The translations under genes and the position numbers were made by a program. A DNA stretch of 64,000 bases from Streptomyces cynarae (GTDB taxonomy: Bacteria; Actinomycetota; Actinomycetes; Streptomycetales; Streptomycetaceae), in the NCBI RefSeq assembly GCF_025642135.1, contig NZ_CP106793.1, positions 6,292,001-6,356,000 of the forward strand, in the 5' to 3' direction. A model generated the notes under the pieces. That model ran no database searches. It was not told the DNA's origin and worked only from the letters and a program-made list of their open reading frames with translations. Shown here one piece after another: positions 49,561 through 58,302 of the stretch; the first letter of the stretch is position 1; every line of letters starts with the position of its first letter.

Positions 49561-51108
49561 ATGGTCTACGGCGGCGAGTACTACAACAACCCTGAGTACA
49601 TCAAGGCTCAGGAGCAGGCGCGAGAGCAGAGGATCAAGGACAAGCACGACGAGAAGCTGGAATCGCTGCCCAACGGAGGTATGGGCGGCCCGGACCGCAG
49701 CGAGATCAAGACGCCCTTCATGAAGATGGGCATCCCTGCGCTGCGCTCCATGATCCTGGACGCGGACCCCAACCGAATCTACGAGGTCAGCCAGCACTGG
49801 AAGTCGGTCCACAACATCCTGTCCGGCGGCGACGGTGATGCGAAGAGCGGCGGCGTGGACCAGGTTTCCGCGAAGGACAGCGTCGCGGGCATGATGCAGA
49901 GCGCGGTCGAGAACGTCCTGGAGCACTGGGAGGGCGAAGCGGCCGAAGCATTCCGCAAGAAGGCCAACGAGATCCTGCAGAACATCCGGAACGGGGCTGC
50001 GTGGGCCAACTACTACGGCGAAACCATGCATGCAGTCCAGAACGACCTGCGGAACTCTATGGAGAAGATGCGGGACGTCAAAGAACCGTCCGGCTGGGAC
50101 AGGGCCTGGGACAAGCTTACGGACGACGATCGCAGCGATAAGCAGCTTCTGGAAGACATCAACAGGGGCGTGAGTACGGACGCTGCGCGCCAGGCGAACG
50201 CCGACTCTTTGTCGAAGGGCAAGGAGGAGCAGCTCAAGGGCGTGGCGATCATGGAGCAGCTGGCGGTCAACTACAAGGCGTATGCCCAGAGGCAGCCTTA
50301 CGATGCTGGTAAAGAGGACCCGTTCGCCCCTCCGAACCCGAATACGCCGATGCCTCCCCCTATCACCATGCCCCCTACTGGCGGCTCAGGCCCCCGTACC
50401 GGAGGCAGCACCGCTAAGCCGTGGAGCGCAGGGCCGACCACCAGCATCAAGCCAGCTCCCACGGTGCCCCTGCCCCGTGACAACGGCATAACGGGCGGAA
50501 CACAACTCCCGTCGGGCGGAACGCAACTCCCGAGTGCCAGGACGAACGTGGACAGCATCACCCCCGGTCTGACGGGACCCACTCCTGGCACTGGCCCTGT
50601 CGGAGTCGGCGGCGGTGGCGTCGGAATCGGCACCGGCGGGGCTCAGGGCCCAGGCATTGTGGCTCCTGCAGGAGGACTTGGTGTCGGCGGCAGTACTGCG
50701 GGTCGTGGCGGCATCGGAGGTTTGGGTGCTCGCGGTGGAGTGACCGGTGGCGGTGCGACAGCAGGTCGTGGCGTCGGCGGCCGAGCTGGCATGGGCGGCA
50801 TGGGCGGCGGAGCCGGCGCGGCTGGCCGAGGCAGTGCCAGCGCTGGCGGTCGTGGAGCCCTCGCAAGGTCCCGCGGCGGTGTGGTCGGCGCGGCCAAGGG
50901 CGTCGGCAAGGGTGCCGGTGGTGGTGCAGGCTTGCACGGGAGCCGGGGCGGAACGCAGGCGGCAGGTGCTGGTGGAGCGGGCGGCAAGGGGCGACGGTCC
51001 GAGAAGGAGAACAGTCAGGGCGACCGGCCCGACTACTTGGTCGAGGACGAAGAGACCTGGATCTCGGAAGAGGACCGCAATCGGAACGTACCGCGAACTA
51101 TCGAGTAA
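49561..51108 (+). CDS. WXG/PPE-like ESX protein with Gly-rich C-terminus
   Basis: A 515-residue protein. A helical domain (about residues 50-260) contains a W123-E-G turn (EHWEGEAAEAFRKKA). A Pro/Thr-rich linker and a Gly/Arg-rich low-complexity region (GVGGGGVGIG, GMGGMGGGAG) follow, ending in an acidic stretch (YLVEDEETWISEEDRN). The layout resembles PPE-type substrates, with an N-terminal export domain and a variable C-terminus. It pairs with the 115-residue protein upstream. Function unknown. Confidence 0.78.
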   Translation: MVYGGEYYNNPEYIKAQEQAREQRIKDKHDEKLESLPNGGMGGPDRSEIKTPFMKMGIPALRSMILDADPNRIYEVSQHWKSVHNILSGGDGDAKSGGVDQVSAKDSVAGMMQSAVENVLEHWEGEAAEAFRKKANEILQNIRNGAAWANYYGETMHAVQNDLRNSMEKMRDVKEPSGWDRAWDKLTDDDRSDKQLLEDINRGVSTDAARQANADSLSKGKEEQLKGVAIMEQLAVNYKAYAQRQPYDAGKEDPFAPPNPNTPMPPPITMPPTGGSGPRTGGSTAKPWSAGPTTSIKPAPTVPLPRDNGITGGTQLPSGGTQLPSARTNVDSITPGLTGPTPGTGPVGVGGGGVGIGTGGAQGPGIVAPAGGLGVGGSTAGRGGIGGLGARGGVTGGGATAGRGVGGRAGMGGMGGGAGAAGRGSASAGGRGALARSRGGVVGAAKGVGKGAGGGAGLHGSRGGTQAAGAGGAGGKGRRSEKENSQGDRPDYLVEDEETWISEEDRNRNVPRTIE

Positions 51109-51189
51109 GCCAGCAAACGGGCCGGACAGAACGTCATCCGTCCACGTATGAGGGCTGGCGCAGCCAGCATCTGAGTGAGGAGCAAGGAA

Positions 51190-52527
51190 TTGGGTTTCAA
51201 GCGAGTCGGGACCACGACAGGAGTCGTGGCGTTGACGGGAGCCTTGCTCCTCACTTCAGCCCCAATGGCCTCGGCAGACGCCGTACGAGATGCGCAATGG
51301 CCCCTGACGATTTATGACGCCGAAAAGGTTTGGAAGACTTCACAGGGAGCGGGAGTTACCGTCGCTGTGGTCGACTCAGGGGTGGACGCCAACCAACCCG
51401 ATCTCACAGGACAAGTCCTGGCCGGTAAGGACTTTACTGGTGGCGGAGATCCTCACAATGATACCGATGGTCACGGAACTGGAATGGCGAGCCTAATTGC
51501 TGGCCATGGACATGGTGCGAACGGTTCCGCTGGCGTGATGGGTTTGGCTCCAAAGGCCAAGATCTTGCCGGTAAAAGCTCCGGCGAGCGCGGGTACTGAA
51601 ACCTGGGCTGCTGGCGTCCGCTACGCGGTGGATCAGGGAGCTTCGGTTATAAACCTTTCATTTGGTGACAGCAGTGCATATCCGGGATCGGCAGGCGCCG
51701 AGGCCATCAAATACGCTCAAAAGCACGATGTCGTAGTAGTGGCAGCTACAGGCAACGACTCCGGAACCGTGAGCTATCCGGCTGCACTTCCTGGAGTAGT
51801 GGCTGTTTCTGCTGTGGACAAGGACCTCAAGTACTGGTCCAGCTCAAACAAGGGGAATGTCACTGTCGCAGCTCCAGGCGTGCAAACAGCTCAGGCTGAT
51901 CCAACTACCCGGAGCGGTTACGCGGTGGCGGATGGAACTTCTGGCTCCGCTGCCTACGTCTCAGCCATCGTGGCGCTCCTCCGATCCAAATACCCTGACC
52001 TAACCGCAGGCCAGATCATCAATCGCCTGATCAAGTCGGCATCTTTCCTGAACAACGAGGGCAAGAAGGCCCCGGACAGTGAGCTGGGCTACGGAATCGC
52101 CCGCCCTGGTTCCGCGCTGACGATGAATATCCCCGCCGGTCCCAAGGACGGCCCCCTCGCCCAGGCCTCGCCGCCCACGTCCACGACCTCCGGTAGCGCC
52201 TCGAAGGGCAACGACGGCACGAACCCGGTGAAGAACGAGAAGAAGTCCTCCTCGGGCAGCATCTTTCTCATCGCCGGCATCGCAGCCGTAGTGGTCGTCA
52301 TCGCGATCGTCTTCGCGGTAATCCGCAGTCGTCGCAACCGCGGGAGCGGCGGTCCCGGTTCGGGCGGCGGAGTCCCCCCTCAGGGCACGGGCTACCCGCC
52401 TCAGTATCCGTCGGGCCACCAGCCGTACCCCAACGCAGCCTCCAACCAGGGGTACCCCGCACCTGCAGGACAGCAGCCGCAATACCCCAATCCCTATACC
52501 CAGCAGCCCCCACGCCAGGGACAGTAG
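51190..52527 (+). CDS. Mycosin-like subtilisin protease 2
   Basis: A second S8 protease, 445 residues. Signal peptide (GVVALTGALLLTSAPMASAD), catalytic D62 (VVDSGVD), H95 (TDGHGTGMAS) and S251 in GTSGSAAYVSA (the usual GTSFAAP is altered). C-terminal helix LIAGIAAVVVVIAIVFAVIR, then a long Pro/Tyr/Gln-rich cytoplasmic tail, unlike mycosin 1. I chose the TTG at 51190 because AGGAG is correctly spaced; the GTG at 51175 is alternative. Third-position A/T is more frequent than in the flanking ESX genes, suggesting later acquisition. Confidence 0.85.
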   Translation: MGFKRVGTTTGVVALTGALLLTSAPMASADAVRDAQWPLTIYDAEKVWKTSQGAGVTVAVVDSGVDANQPDLTGQVLAGKDFTGGGDPHNDTDGHGTGMASLIAGHGHGANGSAGVMGLAPKAKILPVKAPASAGTETWAAGVRYAVDQGASVINLSFGDSSAYPGSAGAEAIKYAQKHDVVVVAATGNDSGTVSYPAALPGVVAVSAVDKDLKYWSSSNKGNVTVAAPGVQTAQADPTTRSGYAVADGTSGSAAYVSAIVALLRSKYPDLTAGQIINRLIKSASFLNNEGKKAPDSELGYGIARPGSALTMNIPAGPKDGPLAQASPPTSTTSGSASKGNDGTNPVKNEKKSSSGSIFLIAGIAAVVVVIAIVFAVIRSRRNRGSGGPGSGGGVPPQGTGYPPQYPSGHQPYPNAASNQGYPAPAGQQPQYPNPYTQQPPRQGQ

Positions 52528-52717
52528 GCATTCTCAGCGGAAGTGGCTGTGACTCGGAACGATTCGCGAATCGCCAAGCTGTCACCTCGCCAGGGCCTCA
52601 CGGTGGAGTGCCCAAGCATCCCAAGGACGGTCTTCCGATGGGATCCAGTTTAGCCACGAGGGCGACTCGTAAAACGACACCACAACGAATCATCGCGAAC
52701 GCGAAGGGACTCTCCTA

Positions 52718-52984
52718 ATGGGTGCCATCGTCCTCATCGTGGGCATGATCGGTATCGGAGCCGTGATTGGCGCCGTAGTCGTCTTTACCGTAATCCGAAG
52801 CCGCCATAATTCCGGGACCAGACCCGTCAACTCTGGGGTAGGGAATTACTCTCCTCGCCTGCGTTACCCGCCTCAGCAGCAGATCTACCCAATCCAGCCG
52901 CCGTACCGCTCCTCTGACCCTATTCAGGGATATCCCACTCCTCCCGGACAGCCGACCCAGCCTCCCAACCCGTACGCCCAATAG
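52718..52984 (+). CDS. Orphan mycosin-tail-like small membrane protein
   Basis: An 88-residue protein with one membrane helix (VLIVGMIGIGAVIGAVVVFT, then VIRSRHN) and a Pro/Tyr/Gln-rich tail ending QPPNPYAQ. It mirrors the C-terminal helix and tail of the preceding mycosin (FAVIRSRRN ... YPNPYTQ), as if only that module was duplicated. AAGGGA precedes the ATG. It could be a decayed third mycosin or a real small anchor protein. Confidence 0.6.
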   Translation: MGAIVLIVGMIGIGAVIGAVVVFTVIRSRHNSGTRPVNSGVGNYSPRLRYPPQQQIYPIQPPYRSSDPIQGYPTPPGQPTQPPNPYAQ

Positions 52985-53096
52985 AAAACTCTTTCCGTGG
53001 GCAATGAATGTGAATTACTCCTCGCGTGGGGGCAATGCGAATCCCATAGTCGCTGTGTCTTGAGGCTCAATGGACACCAAAAAGAGGGGAGGTCTC

Positions 53097-53393
53097 ATGG
53101 CGGGTTACTACAAAGTGGAGCTGGACTCCCTTGCCAGTCTCATCACTCAAGTCGGCGAATGTGTCGACGAAATGCGCTCTGCGATGAGGGCACTGAAAGA
53201 TATCGGGCCCAGGGGGACTGGACTGGCAGAGCTAGAAAAGGCTTGCGGTGACTTCCAGGAATCATGGGGTTACGGTATCGGCCTCATTGCGGACGCGGCA
53301 GATGGGGTAACCAAAGGGCTTGCCGAGACGAAGAATACCTATGAAGCCATCGAAGAGAAGATCGCTGAGGAATTCAACGTCCCCGGGACTTAG
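53097..53393 (+). CDS. Small WXG100-like helical protein
   Basis: A 98-residue helical protein (MAGYYKVELDSLASLITQVG) with a central FQESWGYGIG, where W-G replaces WXG, and a C-terminal YEAIEEKIAEEF matching YxxxE. GGGGAGG precedes this ATG, which decides the start over 53070. Probable ESX substrate or partner of the downstream effector. Confidence 0.78.
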   Translation: MAGYYKVELDSLASLITQVGECVDEMRSAMRALKDIGPRGTGLAELEKACGDFQESWGYGIGLIADAADGVTKGLAETKNTYEAIEEKIAEEFNVPGT

Positions 53394-53488
53394 CCGGAAA
53401 ATATCATGCTGATCCGCGCAGGCGGCGCATCGCCCCAAAGGAGGGTAATGACCCCGCGAGCGCGACATGCAAGTGTATCGAGAGGTCC

Positions 53489-54226
53489 ATGTCCGACTTG
53501 CCCGGTAAGAGTCCTGCATCCTATGCGGCCATTGATTCTGGCGAATCAGTGGCATTCCGCTTCCAAGCGCAGCCAGAGTTTCATGAGGTCCCACTCGGGA
53601 TCGGTATTGATGAGGATGCGCTTGATGAGCAGATGCGCTCCTTTGCCCGCGACTATTGGGGGAACAGGGAGGATTGGGAGCCTCTTCGTAGAATGTTCGC
53701 GGCAGTCCACACCGCTAACGCGCAGCAACTCGCTTCTCAGGGGGTCGTGTACTACGCACTGGGAGTGTTCCCCATCGGCGGCACAGCAGACGGAGCTGTT
53801 CCGCCCGAACGGATCAGTCGTTGCACGCTGCTCGTCAGCACAAGGGAGTTGGACAACTCGAATCCCGTCGTCAGCGCGGCTGGGATAGCGGAGGCACTGG
53901 CCCATTCGAATCCTGATGGTGAAGTTCAGCCTGTCCGAATTCCGGCTGGGCCTGCCGTGATTAGTATCGGGGCATCCCGTGCTGTGTGGAGTCTACCCGA
54001 TGGTGGGGAACAGGAGCGTTTCCTTGTTCGCATTGAACTCTGGGTCCCATTTCCAGCCGACAACCGGCTTCTTTTGTTCTGTTTGAGTACTTCAGACGTG
54101 CATGACCTTCATCGGTACCAGGCCATCTTGGCCGACATCGCGGACACGATTTCCTTCGGCGGCGTGAAGAGAGACAGCGATGTCATGGCGACAAGCGCTC
54201 ACGATATAGGTGCCACCTTCGGGTAA
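53489..54226 (+). CDS. Unknown 245-residue protein, candidate T7SS adaptor
   Basis: A soluble alpha/beta protein without signal or membrane segment. Visible features are an acidic N-terminal helix (IDEDALDEQMRSFARDYWGN), a central strand-rich region (GVVYYALGVFPIGG, RCTLLVSTREL) and a final helix LHRYQAILADIADTI. I recognise no family. GAGAGG precedes the ATG. It lies between a WXG-like gene and a T7SS effector gene, so a chaperone/adaptor role (as EspG plays in mycobacteria) is a guess from position and size. Confidence 0.6.
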   Translation: MSDLPGKSPASYAAIDSGESVAFRFQAQPEFHEVPLGIGIDEDALDEQMRSFARDYWGNREDWEPLRRMFAAVHTANAQQLASQGVVYYALGVFPIGGTADGAVPPERISRCTLLVSTRELDNSNPVVSAAGIAEALAHSNPDGEVQPVRIPAGPAVISIGASRAVWSLPDGGEQERFLVRIELWVPFPADNRLLLFCLSTSDVHDLHRYQAILADIADTISFGGVKRDSDVMATSAHDIGATFG

Positions 54227-54253
54227 ATTCGCCAGGAGGAAGAGGAAGAAATT

Positions 54254-55765
54254 ATGAGCCACCAATCCTTCGACGCGCTCGGATTTAACCCCGCCCCGGG
54301 AAGTCCGGAATCCATGGAGATGCTGGCCGCAACTCTTAGTAAAGTCGGGAATCAGCTGAACAGCACCCACAGCACACTGGCGCGTCTCGGCACACCGGGA
54401 GGTATTTGGGAAGGGGACGCAGCTGAGGGATTCTCCAAGAAGGTCGGCGAGCTGCCGAAGTACCTTGAAGATGGCCATATCTCACTTATCGAGGCTGCGG
54501 CTGCGCTGGCCAAGTGGAAGTCTCAACTGATTGATTTCCAGCAACTCGCTGCGCGCTATGAGACTGAGGCAGAAGAAGCGCGTCGGATACTACGACAGGC
54601 TGAGAGTAATCCGGATCTGAAGCTCGCTGGTCATGTTTTCGAAACAGATGAGGCACTGCAAAACGCCCAGCAACGCCTAGACTTTGCCTCCGGGAAGGTG
54701 AACGAGGCCACGGAATGGCTCAACGCGATTCTGCGAAAGGCCGAAGAGCTACTCAGGGAACACGAGGAGGCCGCACGTATGACGGCTGCCGTCATACGCA
54801 TGGCCTCTGAACGGGCGCCGGATAAGCCCGGATTCTTCGATGGGTTCATGGACTTCCTGAAGGGGATCGGGGACAAAGCCCAGGATATTGCCAACGACAT
54901 CTATAATTGGCTCAAACAGCATGCCGACACCGTATATAAGATCGGTGACTGGCTGGGCTGGGCCAGTGCAGCATGTGACGTTCTTGCGGTCATCTTCTCC
55001 GAGACGGTTATTGGAGCCGTTGTTTTTGAAGCAATTGGTAGGGTACTGAACGCTGGAGCTTTTGCTTTTCATGCAGGTGGCTGGGCGCTAGGGGCTAAGA
55101 AGGGCTCTTGGGTAGATATCGGTCTCGATATCGTTGGATTCGTTCCCTTCGGTGACTTGGCTAAGGTCGGAAAGACGGGGATAGGCGCGCTCAAGGGCGT
55201 GACGATCCCGCTGCATGTGGCGGAAGCCGGATCGAAGGCAGCGGATTCACTCAAGCGTGCGGATGACATCGTACGCGAAGTGGGTGGAACCGCGCGGAAC
55301 TTCATCGAAGAAGACGGCATGCGATCCCTCGGCGTGGTAGGCGGAAAAATCGATGCAGTAAAGATCACTGCAGACAATTTCAAAGATCGTCTCGCAGTAT
55401 CGGTTGCCAGGAACTTTGGAGATGCCAGCCTGTATCGGGCCGCCAGCGGCAAGTTCGGCGGTGTGTTGGACCAGACTGTTCCGAAACTGGTCGAGAGCAC
55501 ACCACTGGGCCGTATCCCTGCTCTGGCAGACTCGGTCAAGCCGATCACGAACGACGCTGGAGAAGTCGTTGGTAAGTACGTCGATCCTCGCTCATGGCCG
55601 GCGCGCGGGTATGAGGCCGTGACCGGAGCGCGGAATCTATACAAGGAGGGTGTCAGGATCGCAACGGAAGACGTCGAGTATCTGTCGGATAAGGTTCACG
55701 ATACAGTCGGAGAGGTCCGTGACGCCACGGACAAGGTCTTTGGTGGCATTAAGGACTTTGGGTAG
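54254..55765 (+). CDS. Putative T7SS-secreted effector
   Basis: A 503-residue protein. The N-terminal ~150 residues look like a putative T7SS signal domain: GIWEGDAAEGFSKKVGELPK (W52-E-G), WKSQLIDFQQLAARYETEAE, AESNPDLKLAGHVFETDEAL. A helical/hydrophobic middle (YKIGDWLGWASAACDVLAVI, VDIGLDIVGFVPFGDLAKVG) is typical of pre-toxin regions in polymorphic effectors. The C-terminal ~180 residues show no toxin fold I know and end VFGGIKDFG. GAGGAAGAGG precedes the ATG. A two-TM gene follows within 25 bp, as an immunity gene would. Role inferred. Confidence 0.72.
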   Translation: MSHQSFDALGFNPAPGSPESMEMLAATLSKVGNQLNSTHSTLARLGTPGGIWEGDAAEGFSKKVGELPKYLEDGHISLIEAAAALAKWKSQLIDFQQLAARYETEAEEARRILRQAESNPDLKLAGHVFETDEALQNAQQRLDFASGKVNEATEWLNAILRKAEELLREHEEAARMTAAVIRMASERAPDKPGFFDGFMDFLKGIGDKAQDIANDIYNWLKQHADTVYKIGDWLGWASAACDVLAVIFSETVIGAVVFEAIGRVLNAGAFAFHAGGWALGAKKGSWVDIGLDIVGFVPFGDLAKVGKTGIGALKGVTIPLHVAEAGSKAADSLKRADDIVREVGGTARNFIEEDGMRSLGVVGGKIDAVKITADNFKDRLAVSVARNFGDASLYRAASGKFGGVLDQTVPKLVESTPLGRIPALADSVKPITNDAGEVVGKYVDPRSWPARGYEAVTGARNLYKEGVRIATEDVEYLSDKVHDTVGEVRDATDKVFGGIKDFG

Positions 55766-55788
55766 CATGCGGCGGACAGGCTGTGCGG

Positions 55789-56346
55789 ATGAGTGTGAAT
55801 CGAGCTGATCTATTGATGGCTGCACGGCCCCCGAAATCTCTGGTGGTCTCGCGCCTTCGCTACACAGCGCAGTGGCTATGGTTTCCCCCATTGGCGGTGC
55901 TGTGGCTGGCGCCGTACACCATTGCGCTCTGCTTGTATTTCTCTTTTCTCCCTTTCTGTATGGTGTGGGGCCTGGACGCCCCGGGCCCGCCCGGGAGCGG
56001 GCGTCGCTTTCGCTGGCGGCGGCGCATGTGGCTGGACCGCAAGCGCATGCAGAGGGAGGTTTCCACTGATCTACTTTGGCTGGAGGATCAGCTGAGGGCT
56101 CTGTTCGACGGCAGGCTTCCCATTCTGCTGGGGCGGCAGAGCAGTGGAACGGTGTGGCGGCATCGGGACGGGCGGATAGAGATCCACGACAGCTATTTCC
56201 GGCAATTGGGGGCGCCGCGAGCACTGCAGGTGGCTCGTGAATACGGCTATGTGCCAAGTGCCGATGGAATGAAAGAGATCCCGCGCTGGCTTGTGTTGCG
56301 CCGGGTCGATGACATGCGGGGAGTGGGAGCGGGCGGGCGGGCATGA
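55789..56346 (+). CDS. Two-TM protein, candidate immunity protein
   Basis: A 185-residue protein: hydrophobic segments (WLWFPPLAVLWLAPYTIALC and YFSFLPFCMVWGL), an Arg-rich cytoplasmic turn (RRFRWRRRMW) and a soluble C-terminal domain (WLEDQLRALFDGRLPILLGR, VAREYGYVPS). It follows the effector gene by about 23 bp. Part of its sequence is repeated in the pseudogene just downstream. No family recognised. Confidence 0.6.
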   Translation: MSVNRADLLMAARPPKSLVVSRLRYTAQWLWFPPLAVLWLAPYTIALCLYFSFLPFCMVWGLDAPGPPGSGRRFRWRRRMWLDRKRMQREVSTDLLWLEDQLRALFDGRLPILLGRQSSGTVWRHRDGRIEIHDSYFRQLGAPRALQVAREYGYVPSADGMKEIPRWLVLRRVDDMRGVGAGGRA

Positions 56347-56660
56347 ACATCTCCATTGGCTGGAGGACCAGTTGAGGGCCCTGTTCGACGGCAGCGCACC
56401 TATCCCGCTGGGAAGGTGACACGATGCGGCGGCCGAGAAGAAGGTCGCGATCGCTGCGGCCAAGGAGCGTCACGCTCAGGCCGAGAAGAATCCCGACCTA
56501 AAGTTGGCCGGCCAGCAGTTCCCCAGCCAGGAAGAGGCCGACGCGGTGACAGCGGGAATGAGGGCGGTCGAGCGAAGCCTCAACGAGGCGATCCTCGCGC
56601 GGAGGTGGAACGAGGCTGAGATACGACGCTGCCCATGCCATCGAGAGTGACTTCGGTTAG
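56347..56660 (+). pseudogene. Scrambled immunity-gene and effector remnants
   Basis: The first ~55 bp repeat part of the preceding gene (TGGCTGGAGGACCAG, WLEDQLRALFDG again). From 56426 a frame encodes EKKVAIAAAKERHAQAEKNP, DLKLAGQQFPSQEEAD and VERSLNEA, homologous to the effector signal segment AESNPDLKLAGHVFETDEAL. It stops at 56650; after a frameshift the tail DAAHAIESDFG-stop ends at 56660. This is a collapsed effector gene lacking its start, middle and toxin region. Confidence 0.75.
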
Positions 56661-56688
56661 CCGATTCCTGCACATAGAAGGAGACGAG

Positions 56689-57330
56689 ATGTCGGAGAGT
56701 CGTCCGGGCCGGGCACCCGAAACCGTAGATGTCGAGCAGGTAATGAAAGAAAATTACCTCGCCCTGGCCAAGCTTCTCGCTTCACGTCTGACCGTTGTCG
56801 CCGTCCTGGTCGTCGTGCCAATGGCCCTGAACAGAGCAGGGTCTTCGGCCTCCTTTTTCCTCACGCTGCCTCTCGTTGCAGCGATGTTCGTATTCATTCT
56901 CACGGCTTACCGTCTCTGGGCCGGTGTCCGACTGAGCCAATGCCGGAAGGTGCTGAATCACTACCCTCTTGAGTTCCACACGCGTGTGGTCAAGAAAAGC
57001 TCGCACTGGACCGACTACGGCAATGTCTTCGAGGTCAAGATCTCTACGCGGGGTGAGCATGGAGCCCCGCTAATGAAGGCGATCAATGCAACAGGGCGCC
57101 GCCGTTGGCCGGAGGGGACGGAGAACGGAGCTTGGGTCTCAGGGGACCTCGCTTTTGGGGGCGTAATGATCGTGCCGGGCAGCAACGCGGTGCTATTTCT
57201 GAATCCAGCTGATTGGGACAAGTTGGCCGCCAGGCGGGAGCAGGCCGGCGCAGAGCGTGTTGCGCGAGCGGAACAAGCGGGGATCAACAAGCGGAATTGG
57301 AGGAAGCCGGTACTGCTGTGGGGCGGATAG
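56689..57330 (+). CDS. Two-TM candidate immunity protein, paralogue A
   Basis: A 213-residue protein: two membrane helices (LTVVAVLVVVPMALN; FFLTLPLVAAMFVFILTAYR), then a soluble domain (CRKVLNHYPLEFHTRVVKKS, GDLAFGGVMIVPGSNAVLFL) and a helical basic tail. It shares layout and short motifs (R-x-L-x-x-YP after the second helix, a GD-x-x-F strand) with the protein starting at 59270. GAAGGAG precedes the ATG. It lies just after an effector remnant ending in DFG. Confidence 0.65.
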   Translation: MSESRPGRAPETVDVEQVMKENYLALAKLLASRLTVVAVLVVVPMALNRAGSSASFFLTLPLVAAMFVFILTAYRLWAGVRLSQCRKVLNHYPLEFHTRVVKKSSHWTDYGNVFEVKISTRGEHGAPLMKAINATGRRRWPEGTENGAWVSGDLAFGGVMIVPGSNAVLFLNPADWDKLAARREQAGAERVARAEQAGINKRNWRKPVLLWGG

Positions 57331-57429
57331 CCGATGCCACACCGCTGCCTGTGTGCATAGCGCCGAAAAAATTGTAACCAGGAATGAGTGACGAGGGATT
57401 CTGGTTGATGAGGCGCGCGAAAGCGACTC

Positions 57430-57771
57430 GTGCGCCTGACAACGCAGATGTGGTCCGAGGCGGCTGAGGCGCTCGACAAGATGGCGGTGGCTTTGACCGC
57501 GCTTGGTGCGGCGGTCGGCGGTGGATACGGCCTCACAGCGTTTCCTCACGCGTGCTGCTATCTCAGCCTCGGGTCGGTTGCGGTCTGCTGGAGTGCCGTG
57601 ATCTTGTTCGTCAAGGAAGAGGGCTGGCACTTCAGTTATCTGGTCTGCTACGTCGTGCCCTTGATGGCCGCGTACCGAGGAGTCCCGGGGAAGCACGAGA
57701 TCCGTGCCGACGTTCGTACTGGCGTCACTAATCACGTCGTCGGCGCCGTCCCGGACAGCCCCGTTAGCTGA
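57430..57771 (+). CDS. Small hydrophobic protein (uncertain)
   Basis: A 113-codon frame with two hydrophobic stretches (KMAVALTALGAAVGGGYGLT, CYLSLGSVAVCWSAVILFV) and a third weaker one. GTG start; no clear ribosome-binding site. Codon bias is moderate. The flanks 57331-57429 show nothing else. Confidence 0.4.
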   Translation: MRLTTQMWSEAAEALDKMAVALTALGAAVGGGYGLTAFPHACCYLSLGSVAVCWSAVILFVKEEGWHFSYLVCYVVPLMAAYRGVPGKHEIRADVRTGVTNHVVGAVPDSPVS

Positions 57772-57799
57772 CTTCAGACCGCTCTGCTGGCGGCCCGCC

Positions 57800-58234
57800 T
57801 CACAAAGGTAGCCAGTTGGGCCACCCCACGGGCTTGCCGCCCGGTTCGCACATGCTGTCCGGGTGGCCGGGCGACACGTACCACACTGCCAACTCCGGCC
57901 AGAGCAGCATCGCAGTGGCAAGAATCGTCAACACCAGCGGCAGCAGGATGCGCCGGCGGCCTGTCATCTTGCGCATCACAGCCCACAGCACGGTGGACAC
58001 CGTCGCCACGCCGGTCGACGCGACCACCCATGCGACGAGCTGGTAGGGGCCGTCGGTGCCGATGTCGCAGTTCGCCCAGGTACTGATCAACATCAACGAG
58101 GCCGCGTACCCGGACCCCAGGAACACCACCCACCCAACCAGCCAGGCGGCCGTGCTGTACTCGGCTTTTCTCCCCACTGGGGCCCGGCTCCATTGTCTCC
58201 GCACAGTTGCCTTCCGCCGGGAGTGGTGCGCCAT
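57800..58234 (-). CDS. Small integral membrane protein
   Basis: A 144-residue protein with three to four helices (AAWLVGWVVFLGSGYAASLM, LVAWVVASTGVATVSTVLWA, ILLPLVLTILATAMLLW) and an extracytoplasmic C-terminus containing one Cys. Opposite in direction to its neighbours; the IS element begins about 70 bp upstream of its start. Function unknown. Confidence 0.62.
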   Translation of the reverse strand: MAHHSRRKATVRRQWSRAPVGRKAEYSTAAWLVGWVVFLGSGYAASLMLISTWANCDIGTDGPYQLVAWVVASTGVATVSTVLWAVMRKMTGRRRILLPLVLTILATAMLLWPELAVWYVSPGHPDSMCEPGGKPVGWPNWLPL

Positions 58235-58302
58235 AGGGGCGGCCGATCACCGATCGCTTCGTCCTTGCGGCGCGTGATGTTACAGCGGGCGGCGGCACAA
58301 GT

